From assembly GCF_004168205.1 (NCBI RefSeq), contig NZ_RCYB01000036.1, positions 1 through 21,547 on the forward strand: a stretch of DNA of 21,547 nucleotides, written 5' to 3'. The stretch is from Catenibacterium sp. co_0103 (GTDB lineage: Bacteria > Bacillota_I > Bacilli_A > Erysipelotrichales > Coprobacillaceae). The position numbers were made by a program, and so were the translations under genes. The notes beneath the pieces were generated by a model that was not told the origin of the DNA, searched no databases, and saw only the letters and a program-made list of their open reading frames with translations. Numbering within the stretch: the first letter of the stretch is position 1; the number at the start of each line of letters is the position of its first letter. Positions 14,076 through 21,471 of this stretch are shown in pieces.

Positions 14076-14847
14076 AAAAGAGTCTCTTTAATTCTTTTGC
14101 CACACCATCATGCAATACATCTTCACAGATGATTGATGCATGATGATAAATCATTGGAATTGCATTCTTCATAGCGATTGGATGACCTACTGTTTTAAAC
14201 ATTTCTATGTCATTGGCTCCATCACCAAAACAATAGCTATCATCAACATCTAAGCCATAATAGTTCAGCATTGTTTCAATACCATGACCTTTAGAAGTAT
14301 CTATATTAGATACTTCAATGTTTAAGCTATCATCATGTTTTTCATAGAAGAAAGCCCCTAGTCTTTCAATAAGTCCTACGCTGTCTTCTTTTTTATTATA
14401 TCTAATTTCTAATTTAATTGTTTTCTTTAGTACTTCATCTAAATCATAATCGTTGCATAAAGAGTCCATATCAATATTACACCAAGCATAGAATTCATAC
14501 ATATGTGGTGACTCCTTCTTTAAATAACAACGATCAGTTGTAAGAAGTATATATTCATAACCTTGTGATTCCACATATTCAATAAGTTTCTTTGTTTCAT
14601 CATAAGGTAATGTTAAAGAGTCTATTGTTTTTCCTTCAGTCACAATATGTGCTCCATTAGCTAATACGTAGCCATCAAAACCAATGGATTTCACTTCTTT
14701 AGAAATAAATCCAGTTGGTCTACCACTTGCGATAAAGCATTTATGACCTAATTTTTGTACTCTATGAATTTCATCAATTGTATTCTGACTAATACCAATC
14801 TCTGGATGGTAAATTGTACCATCAATATCAAAAAATATCGCTTTCAT
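14074..14847 (-). CDS. Cof-type HAD-IIB phosphatase
   Basis: A 257-residue HAD hydrolase of the Cof/YidA type, a cytoplasmic sugar- or flavin-phosphate phosphatase. It has the DIDGT nucleophile motif (Asp8/Asp10), ASGRP (motif II), a type IIB cap in the middle (about 80-180), and the FGDGANDIEMF motif IV, with a preceding SKGHGIE containing the motif III lysine. All four motifs are intact, in contrast to the HAD in the lac operon. ATG 14847 follows a GGAGGA RBS; an upstream TTG in the same frame lies on the RBS itself. The actual substrate cannot be predicted. Confidence 0.88.
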   Translation of the reverse strand: MKAIFFDIDGTIYHPEIGISQNTIDEIHRVQKLGHKCFIASGRPTGFISKEVKSIGFDGYVLANGAHIVTEGKTIDSLTLPYDETKKLIEYVESQGYEYILLTTDRCYLKKESPHMYEFYAWCNIDMDSLCNDYDLDEVLKKTIKLEIRYNKKEDSVGLIERLGAFFYEKHDDSLNIEVSNIDTSKGHGIETMLNYYGLDVDDSYCFGDGANDIEMFKTVGHPIAMKNAIPMIYHHASIICEDVLHDGVAKELKRLF

Positions 14848-14860
14848 TATTTCCTCCAAA

Positions 14861-14884
14861 AAAAAGATAGCGCGAACGCTATCT
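14861..14884 (-). terminator. mbl terminator
   Basis: Minus strand AGATAGCG (14884-14877) pairs with CGCTATCT (14872-14865) around TTCG, a stable tetraloop, followed by a T run. The T run leads directly into the RBS of the downstream HAD gene. Confidence 0.88.
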
Positions 14885-14885
14885 C

Positions 14886-15875
14886 TTACTGTAAGTATGT
14901 AGTGTTTTCTAACATGACACCGCAGCCTTCAGCAACACAATCAAGTGGTGTATCAGCTACGAATACAGGAACCTTTAATCCCTGTTCAAGGAACTTGTCT
15001 AAATTCTTTAATAAAGCTCCTCCACCAGTTAAGAAGATACCTTTATTTACGATATCTGCAGATAATTCAGGTGGTGTCTGTTCAAGAACCTGCTTAGCAG
15101 CAATTAAGATTGTTTCACAAACTTCTCCTAAAGCAGAAACTGTTTCAGCTTCATTCATTTGGATAGTCTTTGGAAGACCAGTTACTAAGTCTCTACCACG
15201 GACATCCATAACTGTTTCTTCGTTAGGCTGGAATGCACAACCGATCTGTTTCTTAACTTCTTCAGCTGTAGCATCACCAATTAATAACTTATATTTATCT
15301 TTTACGTATTTAATGATTTCCTGATCCATCTTGTCACCAGCAATCTTTAATGACTGAGATGTAACGATATCACCTAATGAAAGTACAGCAACGTCTGTAG
15401 TTCCACCACCGATATCGATAACCATGTTTCCAGATGGTTTAGAAATATCAAGACCAGCACCAATAGCAGCTACTTTTGGTTCTTCTTCGATATATACCTT
15501 CTTAGCACCACATCTTAAAGCAACATCCTGGATGGCACTCTTTTCGATTGAAGTGATGTTAGATGGACAACAAATTAAGATTGTTGGTCTAGCAAAAATT
15601 CCTTTTAAGTTTAGTTTATTGATAAAGTGTGTTAGTAAGATTTCAGTAGTCTGGAAATCAGCAATAACACCATCCTTTAATGGACGGATTGCTTTTAATT
15701 TTCCAGGAGTCTTTCCAAGCATTTCTCTTGCTTCTTCACCAACAGCAACAGGTCTATTTGTTTCTACATTAATAGTAACAACACTTGGTTCATTTACTAC
15801 AATTCCTTCTCCTTTAGCATAGATAAGGATATTTGCAGTACCAAGGTCAATACCAATTTCTTTTGATAAGCTCAT
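14886..15875 (-). CDS. mbl: MreB/Mbl-type actin-like rod-shape protein
   Basis: A 329-residue bacterial actin that polymerises under the membrane and guides lateral wall synthesis. It shows the phosphate-1 loop GIDLGTANILIY (8-19), IRPLKDGVIADF, the connector EEPKVAAIGAG, phosphate-2 DIGGGTTDVAVLSLG and the adenosine motif LTGGGALLKNLD. Full length. GEGIVVNEPSVV and the adjacent DUF1146 gene are more like the Mbl/MreBH branch than MreB of an mreBCD operon, and no mreC or mreD follows; the choice between paralogues is inference. The start ATG 15875 has an AAGGAGGA RBS, and a promoter lies at 15903-15930. Confidence 0.85.
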   Translation of the reverse strand: MSLSKEIGIDLGTANILIYAKGEGIVVNEPSVVTINVETNRPVAVGEEAREMLGKTPGKLKAIRPLKDGVIADFQTTEILLTHFINKLNLKGIFARPTILICCPSNITSIEKSAIQDVALRCGAKKVYIEEEPKVAAIGAGLDISKPSGNMVIDIGGGTTDVAVLSLGDIVTSQSLKIAGDKMDQEIIKYVKDKYKLLIGDATAEEVKKQIGCAFQPNEETVMDVRGRDLVTGLPKTIQMNEAETVSALGEVCETILIAAKQVLEQTPPELSADIVNKGIFLTGGGALLKNLDKFLEQGLKVPVFVADTPLDCVAEGCGVMLENTTYLQ

Positions 15876-15902
15876 ACCTTTTTCCTCCTTGTAAGCATTT
15901 CT

Positions 15903-15930
15903 ATTTTATCATTTTATTCATATTATTCAA
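15903..15930 (-). promoter_or_regulatory. Candidate mbl promoter
   Basis: Minus strand TTGAAT (15930-15925), 16 bases, TAAAAT (15908-15903). An alternative overlapping -35, TTGACT, lies five bases further upstream. Confidence 0.45.
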
Positions 15931-15960
15931 GTCAATTAATTAAAAAATATTGGCTTTAAA

Positions 15961-16164
15961 TCAATAAAAACTTAACGTACCAAAATTAAGTATAAATTGT
16001 GCTAATAAGTATCCGAGCGCCACACTCGCGACTACATAGAAGACATAAAACTGGCTGATTCTGCCCTTTCTCAAGAAGCGTTCGAAGTCAAAAGCCTGCA
16101 AGCCATACATAGCTAATAAGACAGAAATAATATAGACTAAAATATTAACTGTACGATAAATCAT
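15961..16164 (-). CDS. DUF1146-family small membrane protein (YwzB-like)
   Basis: A 67-residue protein with two transmembrane segments (about 3-20 and 38-62) joined by a charged cytoplasmic-type loop (DFERFLRKGRISQFY). The FERFLRKGR loop and second helix VFYVVASVALGYLLAQFI match DUF1146 (B. subtilis YwzB), which has no established function. ATG 16164 has a GGGAGG RBS; a longer version from GTG 16182 would place that RBS inside the gene. It lies just upstream of mbl in the same direction, as seen around mbl in other Firmicutes. Confidence 0.75.
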   Translation of the reverse strand: MIYRTVNILVYIISVLLAMYGLQAFDFERFLRKGRISQFYVFYVVASVALGYLLAQFILNFGTLSFY

Positions 16165-16216
16165 AAAATCCTCCCTTGACACTATTTAACCATTTCAGCA
16201 ATCAAAATACAACTAT

Positions 16217-16245
16217 TTGATATTTCAAATGATTTCTAGTACAAT
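16217..16245 (+). promoter_or_regulatory. Promoter of the GNAT gene
   Basis: TTGATA (16217-16222), 17 bases, TACAAT (16240-16245), followed by GAGGTGAT and ATG 16265. Confidence 0.65.
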
Positions 16246-16264
16246 TTTAAATGAGGTGATTGAT

Positions 16265-16771
16265 ATGCATGTACGCGCATCAGAAATTAAAGATCTAAGT
16301 CGTGTGATGGATCTTATTAATCAAGCAAAAGAATATTTTAAAGATAATGATATTAACCAATGGCAAAAAGGATATCCTGACATTAGCACAATACTAGATG
16401 ATATTATATCAGGTAACAGTTATGTTCTTTCTAAACATTCCCATACGTATGGCACAATGCATTTTATTATAGGAATAGAACCTAGCTATGTAAGAATCTA
16501 CAACGGCCACTGGCTTACTGATACTAGACACTATGGTATTATTCATCGTTTTGCGATTGATAATAATCATAAAGGAAATGGCTATGCAAAAAAATTATTG
16601 GATTATGCAGTCAACATCTGTAAACAGAGTGGTACTCCTTCTATTCGTTTAGATATTGAAAAGAATAATAAACCAATGAGAGAATTTATATTAAAGAATG
16701 GATTTAAACATTGTGGTACTGTTCGTTTAAAAAACAATGAAGAGAGAGAAGCTTACGAAAGATTGATTTGA
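16265..16771 (+). CDS. GNAT-family N-acetyltransferase
   Basis: A 168-residue acetyl-CoA-dependent acetyltransferase. The acetyl-CoA pyrophosphate-binding loop is HKGNGYAKKLLDYAV (about 99-113), preceded by the IIHRFAIDN strand, and LDIEKNNKPMREFILKNGFKHCG forms the C-terminal region typical of small-molecule or protein GNATs. The early part (NQAKEYFKDNDINQWQKGYPD) resembles a subgroup common in Firmicutes with unknown substrates. ATG 16265 is chosen because of the GAGGTGAT RBS eight bases before it and because the upstream in-frame start (16217) lies in the promoter. Monocistronic, between its own promoter and terminator. Confidence 0.88.
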   Translation: MHVRASEIKDLSRVMDLINQAKEYFKDNDINQWQKGYPDISTILDDIISGNSYVLSKHSHTYGTMHFIIGIEPSYVRIYNGHWLTDTRHYGIIHRFAIDNNHKGNGYAKKLLDYAVNICKQSGTPSIRLDIEKNNKPMREFILKNGFKHCGTVRLKNNEEREAYERLI

Positions 16772-16797
16772 AACTGTGTGTAAACACAGTTTTTTTA
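16771..16797 (+). terminator. Terminator of the GNAT gene
   Basis: AAACTGTGT (16771-16779) pairs with ACACAGTTT (16784-16792) around GTAA, followed by a T run to 16797. The stem starts at the last base of the stop codon. Confidence 0.92.
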
Positions 16798-16865
16798 TTT
16801 TATTTTTACATTTGCTTAACACATATAAGAAACAAATATACTATAATTCATCCAGGAGGATTCTT

Positions 16866-17039
16866 ATGAAAAAGATAAAATTCTATATCATATTTTTATC
16901 TATTTCTATTCTATTCTTACTATTTGATTGGTACTATTCAAGAAAACTCAATCTAGATTATATTAAGATGATCATTTTTTCTCTTACAATTGTATTTGCT
17001 TATCAATTACTTAGAAATAAATTTTTAAATAAACTATAG
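16866..17039 (+). CDS. 57-aa membrane protein of unknown function
   Basis: A small protein starting MKKIKFYIIFLSISILFLLF, with two transmembrane segments (about 5-20 and 32-49) around a short charged loop (YYSRKLNLDYIK). An AGGAGG RBS six bases before ATG 16866 is strong evidence that it is translated. A promoter-like TTAACA (16815 region) and TACTATAAT precede it. No homology recognised; overall like small hydrophobic proteins of Firmicutes, which range from toxins to sporulation or envelope factors, none supported here. Its 3' side has a weak hairpin (17158-17175). Confidence 0.6.
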   Translation: MKKIKFYIIFLSISILFLLFDWYYSRKLNLDYIKMIIFSLTIVFAYQLLRNKFLNKL

Positions 17040-17157
17040 TCTTATGCAGTCATTTATAACCGTTCCTTTAATATAATTCGTATTTTTAGTTCATATCGTA
17101 GATGCTTTTCTTAAATATCCATTTGAATTAAAATTTACCTTATGTTAAACTGTCATT

Positions 17158-17175
17158 GTCATTTTTAAAAATGAC
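17158..17175 (+). terminator. Weak terminator-like palindrome
   Basis: GTCATTT and AAATGAC flank TTAA, an 18-base perfect palindrome followed by T-rich sequence. It lies 120 bases after the small membrane protein gene; the AT-only upper stem keeps confidence low. Confidence 0.35.
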
Positions 17176-17234
17176 TTTACTTTTTTCTTCTTGTATTTAT
17201 AGTTATTAACTAGAAATATAAGGTCTTCCAAGCA

Positions 17235-17270
17235 AAAAGGGTAATGTTTCACGTGAAACATTACCCTTTT
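17235..17270 (-). terminator. rsmI terminator: 36-bp perfect palindrome with parS at its centre
   Basis: 17235-17252 and 17253-17270 are perfect inverse complements. On the minus strand the stem starts in the rsmI stop codon and is followed by T residues (17238-17234), so it looks like an intrinsic terminator. Its central 16 bases are a parS site. It has no loop bases in its fully paired form, so a hairpin would need to open at the CACGTG centre. Confidence 0.75.
17245..17260. other. parS: parS site (ParB/Spo0J binding)
   Basis: TGTTTCACGTGAAACA is the perfect palindromic form of the conserved bacterial parS. ParB loads here, spreads as a CTP-dependent clamp, and recruits condensin for origin segregation. 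Sites of this kind cluster around oriC, which supports an origin-proximal position. The ParB gene itself is not in the window. Confidence 0.9.
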
Positions 17271-18120
17271 ACTTTTTATGATATTCTTCATACACAAGAT
17301 TCTTATTTAATTTGCGAATTTTTGCGACTTCTTTAATAGCATCTTTTTTAGACATGCCTTTTTCTACAAACTCATCTACATGTTCTGTAATTGTCTGGTC
17401 AAAAGTCTCTTCTTCAGTTACTTCAGCACCACCTTCAACCACAATAACCATTTCACCCTTTAATTCATCTACTACTTCTAATACTTCAGAAATAGTACCT
17501 CTTAGAATTTCTTCATGTTTCTTAGTGATTTCTCTACATAACGCTATTCTTCTATCACCTAATACTTTCATCATACATTCCAATGTTGCCTTAATTCTAT
17601 GTGGGGCTTCATAGAATACGATTGTATAAGTGATATTTTTTAATTTTTCTAATTCTTTAGTCTTATTTTTATTTGTATGGCTTAAGAAACCATAGAACAT
17701 GAATGGCTGTGGTGCAATACCAGAGACAACTAAAGCATCTAAACAAGCATTACATCCTGATAAAGGAACGACATTATATCCTGCATCAATAGTTGCAAGA
17801 ACCATTTCATACCCTGGATCACTAATTGCAGGATAACCTGCATCACTTACTAATGCAACTGACTCCCCTTCTTCTAATAATGATAAAAGTTTAGGGATTG
17901 CAACATGCAGATTATGTTCATGATGAGAAATAAGCTTAGCTTCTATATTAAAGTGATTTAATAGTTTCACTGTATTACGTGTATCTTCTGCAGCAATATA
18001 GTTTACACTCTTCATAACATCAATACATCTTGGTGTCATTTCACTTAAATTACCAATAGGTGTTGGTACAAGGTAAAGTGTCGCTTTTCCATTTTCAAAA
18101 CTCTTTTGTCTATTTAACAT
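17269..18120 (-). CDS. rsmI: 16S rRNA (cytidine1402-2'-O)-methyltransferase
   Basis: A 283-residue tetrapyrrole-methylase-fold enzyme that uses SAM to 2'-O-methylate C1402 in the ribosomal decoding centre. Motifs: LVPTPIGNL (17-25), AAEDTRNTVKLL, SHHEHN, LVSDAGYPAISDPGY (SAM loop), SGCNACLDALVVSGIAPQPFMFYGFL and FYEAPHRIKATLE. A C-terminal basic helix region (MSKKDAIKEVAKIRKLNKNLVYEEYHKK) is also typical. Its ATG overlaps the end of the trmN6-like gene by 11 bases. The order rsmI next to a trmN6-type methylase follows the B. subtilis yabB-rsmI arrangement, but without the intervening yazA gene. Confidence 0.95.
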   Translation of the reverse strand: MLNRQKSFENGKATLYLVPTPIGNLSEMTPRCIDVMKSVNYIAAEDTRNTVKLLNHFNIEAKLISHHEHNLHVAIPKLLSLLEEGESVALVSDAGYPAISDPGYEMVLATIDAGYNVVPLSGCNACLDALVVSGIAPQPFMFYGFLSHTNKNKTKELEKLKNITYTIVFYEAPHRIKATLECMMKVLGDRRIALCREITKKHEEILRGTISEVLEVVDELKGEMVIVVEGGAEVTEEETFDQTITEHVDEFVEKGMSKKDAIKEVAKIRKLNKNLVYEEYHKK

Positions 18121-18841
18121 TCATCTCACCTACTAACTGTTTAACTTCATCTGAATAGCTGCCATCTTCATTATGTGTATATAATGGAGGTTCAATCTTT
18201 AATCCTGTTTTGCCTAAGAAAGCACCTTCGATTAAAAATGTATTACATTCTTTTCCTTCTTTAGGATAGACAAAACGAATACGTTTAGGTTCTATTCTAT
18301 ATTTCTTAAATAATTCAATTGTTTCAATAAAACGATCCGGACGATAGACCATTGAGAAACGACCATTCTGATCTAGAATCTTTGCTGCTGATGCAATAAT
18401 TCCTTCTAGATCTATTTTGATTTCGTGACGTGCAATAGTAACATAAGGACTCTCATTGACGTGGGACTTCTCACCTAATCTAAAAAATGGAGGGTTACAT
18501 ACAATTGCCTTAGTACGTGGTGCATACTTCACATACTCTTTGATATCATCGTGAATAATTTCCACCTGATTTTCTACATGATTTAATTTTACGTTTCTTT
18601 CTGCAATCTCTACAGCTTCCTTTTGAATTTCAACACCAATAATCTTCTTATGAGTTCGTTGTGTTAAGATTAATGGTATAGCTGCATTATTTGTCCCAAA
18701 ATCTACAATTGTCTTCATATCCTTTGTGATTGCACAAAAGTTTGCCAATAAAACAGTATCCAGAGAAAAGGTAAACATATCTCTTCTCTGGATGATTTTC
18801 ATATCATTATAACCAAGGAGATGATTAATTTCTTCGTTCAT
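18110..18841 (-). CDS. tRNA1(Val) (adenine37-N6)-methyltransferase-like, YabB/TrmN6 family
   Basis: A 243-residue class I SAM methyltransferase. Motif I is VDFGTNNAAIPLIL (a variant of DLGTGnG), the acidic strand reads IIGVEIQKEAVEIA, and motif IV is NPPFF, the NPPY-type catalytic loop for N6-adenine methylation. The opening NHLLGYNDMKIIQRRDMFTFSLDTVLLANF is the signature of TrmN6/YabB. ATG 18841 has an AAAGGAAAG RBS; a longer frame reaching 18892 would lie inside ricT. It overlaps ricT by 17 bases and rsmI by 11 bases. Substrate is inferred from family and context. Confidence 0.88.
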   Translation of the reverse strand: MNEEINHLLGYNDMKIIQRRDMFTFSLDTVLLANFCAITKDMKTIVDFGTNNAAIPLILTQRTHKKIIGVEIQKEAVEIAERNVKLNHVENQVEIIHDDIKEYVKYAPRTKAIVCNPPFFRLGEKSHVNESPYVTIARHEIKIDLEGIIASAAKILDQNGRFSMVYRPDRFIETIELFKKYRIEPKRIRFVYPKEGKECNTFLIEGAFLGKTGLKIEPPLYTHNEDGSYSDEVKQLVGEMNVK

Positions 18842-19793
18842 CTTTCTTTCCTTTTGGATTATTACCTTTGATAGTTCTTGGCTTCTGATCATTCTGTTTT
18901 GGTTTATGCTGTTGTTTTGGCTTCTTTTGTCTTGGTTTATCGTGTTTCCTTTCTTTTTTTGGTGCTAGTTCTTCTAAGATACGTCTTTCCTTTTTAGGAG
19001 CTGGTTTCTTATCGATATCAGATAAAGGAATAAATAAAATACTTCCTTCACTATCAATCTTTACTAAATCAGAAATAACGTTTAAACCAACAACCTTACA
19101 CTGTTTATCATCATAACGAATAAATGAACCAATCTTAGGGAATTTCTTTTTAACTTCCTTATAGGCCTCATCTTCATACTTTAAACAACATAATAAACGA
19201 CCACATACACCTGAAATCTTGTCAATATTAATCGCAAGTAACTGATTCTTAGCCATATTGATAGATACACCATCAAACTCACCTAAGAATGAGTTACAAC
19301 ATAGTGGTAAGCCACAATTTCCAATACCACCTACAATTTTAGCTTTATCTCTAGGTCCTACCTGTCTTAATTCAATACGACATTTAAAAACACTTGCAAG
19401 TTTCTTTAATAAATCTCTGAAGTCTACACGTTCATCAGATGTATACATAAAGATCACCTTAGAAGCATCTAATGTATATTCACAATTGATCAAATGCATA
19501 TCAAGGTTTGTTTCCGCAATGATTTCTTTACAGATTTCAAATGATTTTTGTGCCTTAATTTTATTGATATTATATACTTCAATGTCTGCTCTATTCGCAA
19601 CACGTTTAATTCTTTTTAATTCGTTATCTAATTTAAATTCTGATAAGTCTGTAAGATCCGAAATGATTTCTCCCATTTCTAGTCCTCTTACAGTTTCTAC
19701 TATTACTTTATCTCCCTTTTTGACATCTAAGTCTGTAGAGAAGTAATAATATTTACCAGCGCTATTAAATCTAACAGCCGCTAATCTATCCAT
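18825..19793 (-). CDS. ricT: RicT (YaaT), PSP1-domain regulatory protein
   Basis: A 322-residue PSP1-domain protein. In B. subtilis it works with RicA and RicF in the Fe-S-containing Ric complex that promotes RNase Y cleavage and phosphorelay signalling. The signature NCGLPLCCNSFLGEF (159-173) and VCGRLLCCLKYEDEAY (196-211) gives cysteines C160, C165, C166, C197, C202 and C203, matching the cluster-ligand pattern. From about residue 262 a lysine- and glutamine-rich tail (KKERKHDKPRQKKPKQQHKP and more) of about 60 residues extends the protein; it is likely disordered and RNA-binding-like. GGAG upstream supports ATG 19793. Neither ricA (ymcA) nor ricF (ylbF) is in the window. Confidence 0.9.
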   Translation of the reverse strand: MDRLAAVRFNSAGKYYYFSTDLDVKKGDKVIVETVRGLEMGEIISDLTDLSEFKLDNELKRIKRVANRADIEVYNINKIKAQKSFEICKEIIAETNLDMHLINCEYTLDASKVIFMYTSDERVDFRDLLKKLASVFKCRIELRQVGPRDKAKIVGGIGNCGLPLCCNSFLGEFDGVSINMAKNQLLAINIDKISGVCGRLLCCLKYEDEAYKEVKKKFPKIGSFIRYDDKQCKVVGLNVISDLVKIDSEGSILFIPLSDIDKKPAPKKERRILEELAPKKERKHDKPRQKKPKQQHKPKQNDQKPRTIKGNNPKGKKDERRN

Positions 19794-19797
19794 TTCG

Positions 19798-20757
19798 TCA
19801 AACTCCCTTCAATACTTTATATACCATACCATCTAGTAATAATGCAAGATTGACATTATTGTTGAGTCTTTCAGCATATTCTAATATGATTTCTATTTTC
19901 TGTAATATTTTACCATCTTCTGGCATCTTCTCAAAGAAATCTTTATGTTTCACAAATAATACAGGTATGGAATGTTTCACGTGAAACATATCTCTCATAC
20001 CTAACACCAAAAGATTTAAGAATAATGCATAGGCTTCTTTATTCTTCTTATACTTCTTACCTAGATTAATCTGCAAATTGATTAATAAATCCGATGGTTT
20101 CATATATAAATCTTCAATAAAGTAGAATACATAATTCTTAACATCAAAATATAACTCACTATCCTTATACTCATTACATTCTTCAATCGAATCAAATAGA
20201 TGAGGAAGAACCAAAGAGTCTTCTTCATCCACCCCTTCATTCTTTAGTTTTAATTCTAAAGAATGCTTAGATTCAGGAAGCAATTTAATCACCTGACATC
20301 TAGATTGAATAGTAGGTAGTACCTTATTAATATTCTTTGTTGTAAGGATTGCATATACTTCTTCCACAGGTTCTTCTAAGAACTTTAATAAGCTATTCAT
20401 TGCCTGAGTCGTCGCATTATCAATATTTTTAAGAATATATACTTTTCCATTATTCTCTACACTTGATTTCACAAACTCTTCCTGAATATGATCAATATCA
20501 GATTTCTTAATAGAAGCCTCTTTACCATCACATACAATCATATCAGGATAAAGACCTTCTTTAATTCGTATACAATCATCACAAGTTTCACACGCTATTG
20601 TATCTTCATGGCATATATAAGACTGGGCAATAAATGTCGCAATATCATCCGTATGATCCCCTACTAGAAGAAATGCATGAGTCTTTTTATTCTCTTTAAA
20701 ACTCTTCTCTAAGATACGATAGAAGATAGGTTGTGTTTCTTTTAAAATTTCTTTCAT
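19798..20757 (-). CDS. holB: DNA polymerase III, delta' subunit
   Basis: A 319-residue clamp-loader subunit. The AAA+ N-terminal domain has a degenerate P-loop (LVGDHTDD in place of GxxGxGKT, as expected for the non-hydrolysing delta'), zinc-binding C49, C56, C59 and C62, NSLLKFLEEP (about 121-130) and the SRC motif in IQSRCQ (about 150-155). It stimulates loading of the sliding clamp with DnaX and HolA. It overlaps the tmk stop by four bases (ATGA), and ricT starts four bases after its stop. The codons for MFHVKH (257-262) form a parS site. A normal member of the tmk-holB-ricT cluster. Confidence 0.93.
   Translation of the reverse strand: MKEILKETQPIFYRILEKSFKENKKTHAFLLVGDHTDDIATFIAQSYICHEDTIACETCDDCIRIKEGLYPDMIVCDGKEASIKKSDIDHIQEEFVKSSVENNGKVYILKNIDNATTQAMNSLLKFLEEPVEEVYAILTTKNINKVLPTIQSRCQVIKLLPESKHSLELKLKNEGVDEEDSLVLPHLFDSIEECNEYKDSELYFDVKNYVFYFIEDLYMKPSDLLINLQINLGKKYKKNKEAYALFLNLLVLGMRDMFHVKHSIPVLFVKHKDFFEKMPEDGKILQKIEIILEYAERLNNNVNLALLLDGMVYKVLKGV
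19973..19988. other. parS: parS site inside holB
   Basis: TGTTTCACGTGAAACA, identical to the site at 17245-17260, 2.7 kb away. It is read as part of holB codons 257-262 (Phe-His-Val-Lys within MFHVKH). A half-site TGTTTCAC occurs at 19946-19953 in the same gene. Confidence 0.88.
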
Positions 20758-21368
20758 AGTCTATCCTTTACGATTTCATAAACCTGACGATATACTTCTT
20801 CAACTGGTAAAGAAGCATCTACCTTCACAATTCTATCTGGGAACTTATCACAGATCATTTGATAACCATCATATACTTTATGATGAAAATCCAATGATTC
20901 TAAATCTAATCTATTGACTTCTCTATCCCCTGTAATACGCTTTAAAGCAACTTCAGGTTTTACATCAAAGAAAATAGTTAAATCAGGAAGAATACCATCT
21001 GTCGCAAAAAGATTCATGTTGTAGATATTATCTACGCCAATACCTCTTCCAATTCCCTGATAAACTAAAGAACTATCAACAAAACGATCGCATATCACAA
21101 TACCATCTTCCTTTAATACAGGAAGTACTTTTTCTACTAGATGCTGTCTTCTACTTGCTGCATAAAGTAATGCTTCAGTTCTTGCGTCCATCTTCGTATT
21201 ATTGACATCAGTAATCACATCTCTGATCTGTTCTGCGATATCTACCCCACCAGGTTCTCTACTAAAAGTGATATTATATCCTTCTTCAATAAACTGTTTA
21301 TGTAACATCTTTGCAATAGTCGTTTTACCACTGCCTTCTCCACCTTCAAAAGTAATAAATAAACTCAT
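20754..21368 (-). CDS. tmk: Thymidylate kinase
   Basis: A 204-residue dTMP kinase that makes dTDP for DNA synthesis. Motifs: P-loop FEGGEGSGKTT (7-17), SREPGG, the DRF motif in CDRFVDSSLVYQG, and a lid-region with KRITGDREVNRLDLE. ATG 21368 gives the standard MSLFITFEGGEGSGKTT opening and has GAAGGAG eight bases upstream; an upstream in-frame start at 21389 adds seven residues that run through the RBS. First gene of the tmk-holB-ricT-trmN6-rsmI cluster. A perfect -10 TATAAT lies at 21399-21394 on the minus strand without a good -35. Confidence 0.95.
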   Translation of the reverse strand: MSLFITFEGGEGSGKTTIAKMLHKQFIEEGYNITFSREPGGVDIAEQIRDVITDVNNTKMDARTEALLYAASRRQHLVEKVLPVLKEDGIVICDRFVDSSLVYQGIGRGIGVDNIYNMNLFATDGILPDLTIFFDVKPEVALKRITGDREVNRLDLESLDFHHKVYDGYQMICDKFPDRIVKVDASLPVEEVYRQVYEIVKDRL

Positions 21369-21393
21369 ATCACACGCTCCTTCAAACATTAAT

Positions 21394-21399
21394 ATTATA
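21394..21399 (-). promoter_or_regulatory. Possible -10 element for tmk
   Basis: TATAAT on the minus strand, 26 bases before the tmk start codon. At 17 bases upstream the sequence is TGGAAA, a poor -35, so the promoter may be weak or need an activator. Confidence 0.35.
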
Positions 21400-21427
21400 T
21401 GTGATTTACAATGTTTTTTCCATAATT

Positions 21428-21453
21428 AAAAAGAAGGTTATTCATTACCTTCT
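21428..21453 (-). terminator. Terminator of the gene upstream of tmk
   Basis: Minus strand AGAAGGT (21453-21447) pairs with ACCTTCT (21438-21432) around an eight-base loop, followed by TTTTT (21432-21428). It must belong to a gene to the right that was once here. A short minus-strand open frame (…YRKYREGNE) ends at a TAA at 21440-21438, a possible leftover C-terminus of that gene. Confidence 0.6.
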
Positions 21454-21471
21454 CTATACTTTCGATAATCA

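Noticed and set aside
17040..17234. Origin of replication or DnaA-box cluster near the parS
   Set aside because: I saw no TTATCCACA-type boxes in the gap, only AT-rich sequence and a small palindrome; the parS sites indicate proximity to the origin, not the origin itself.
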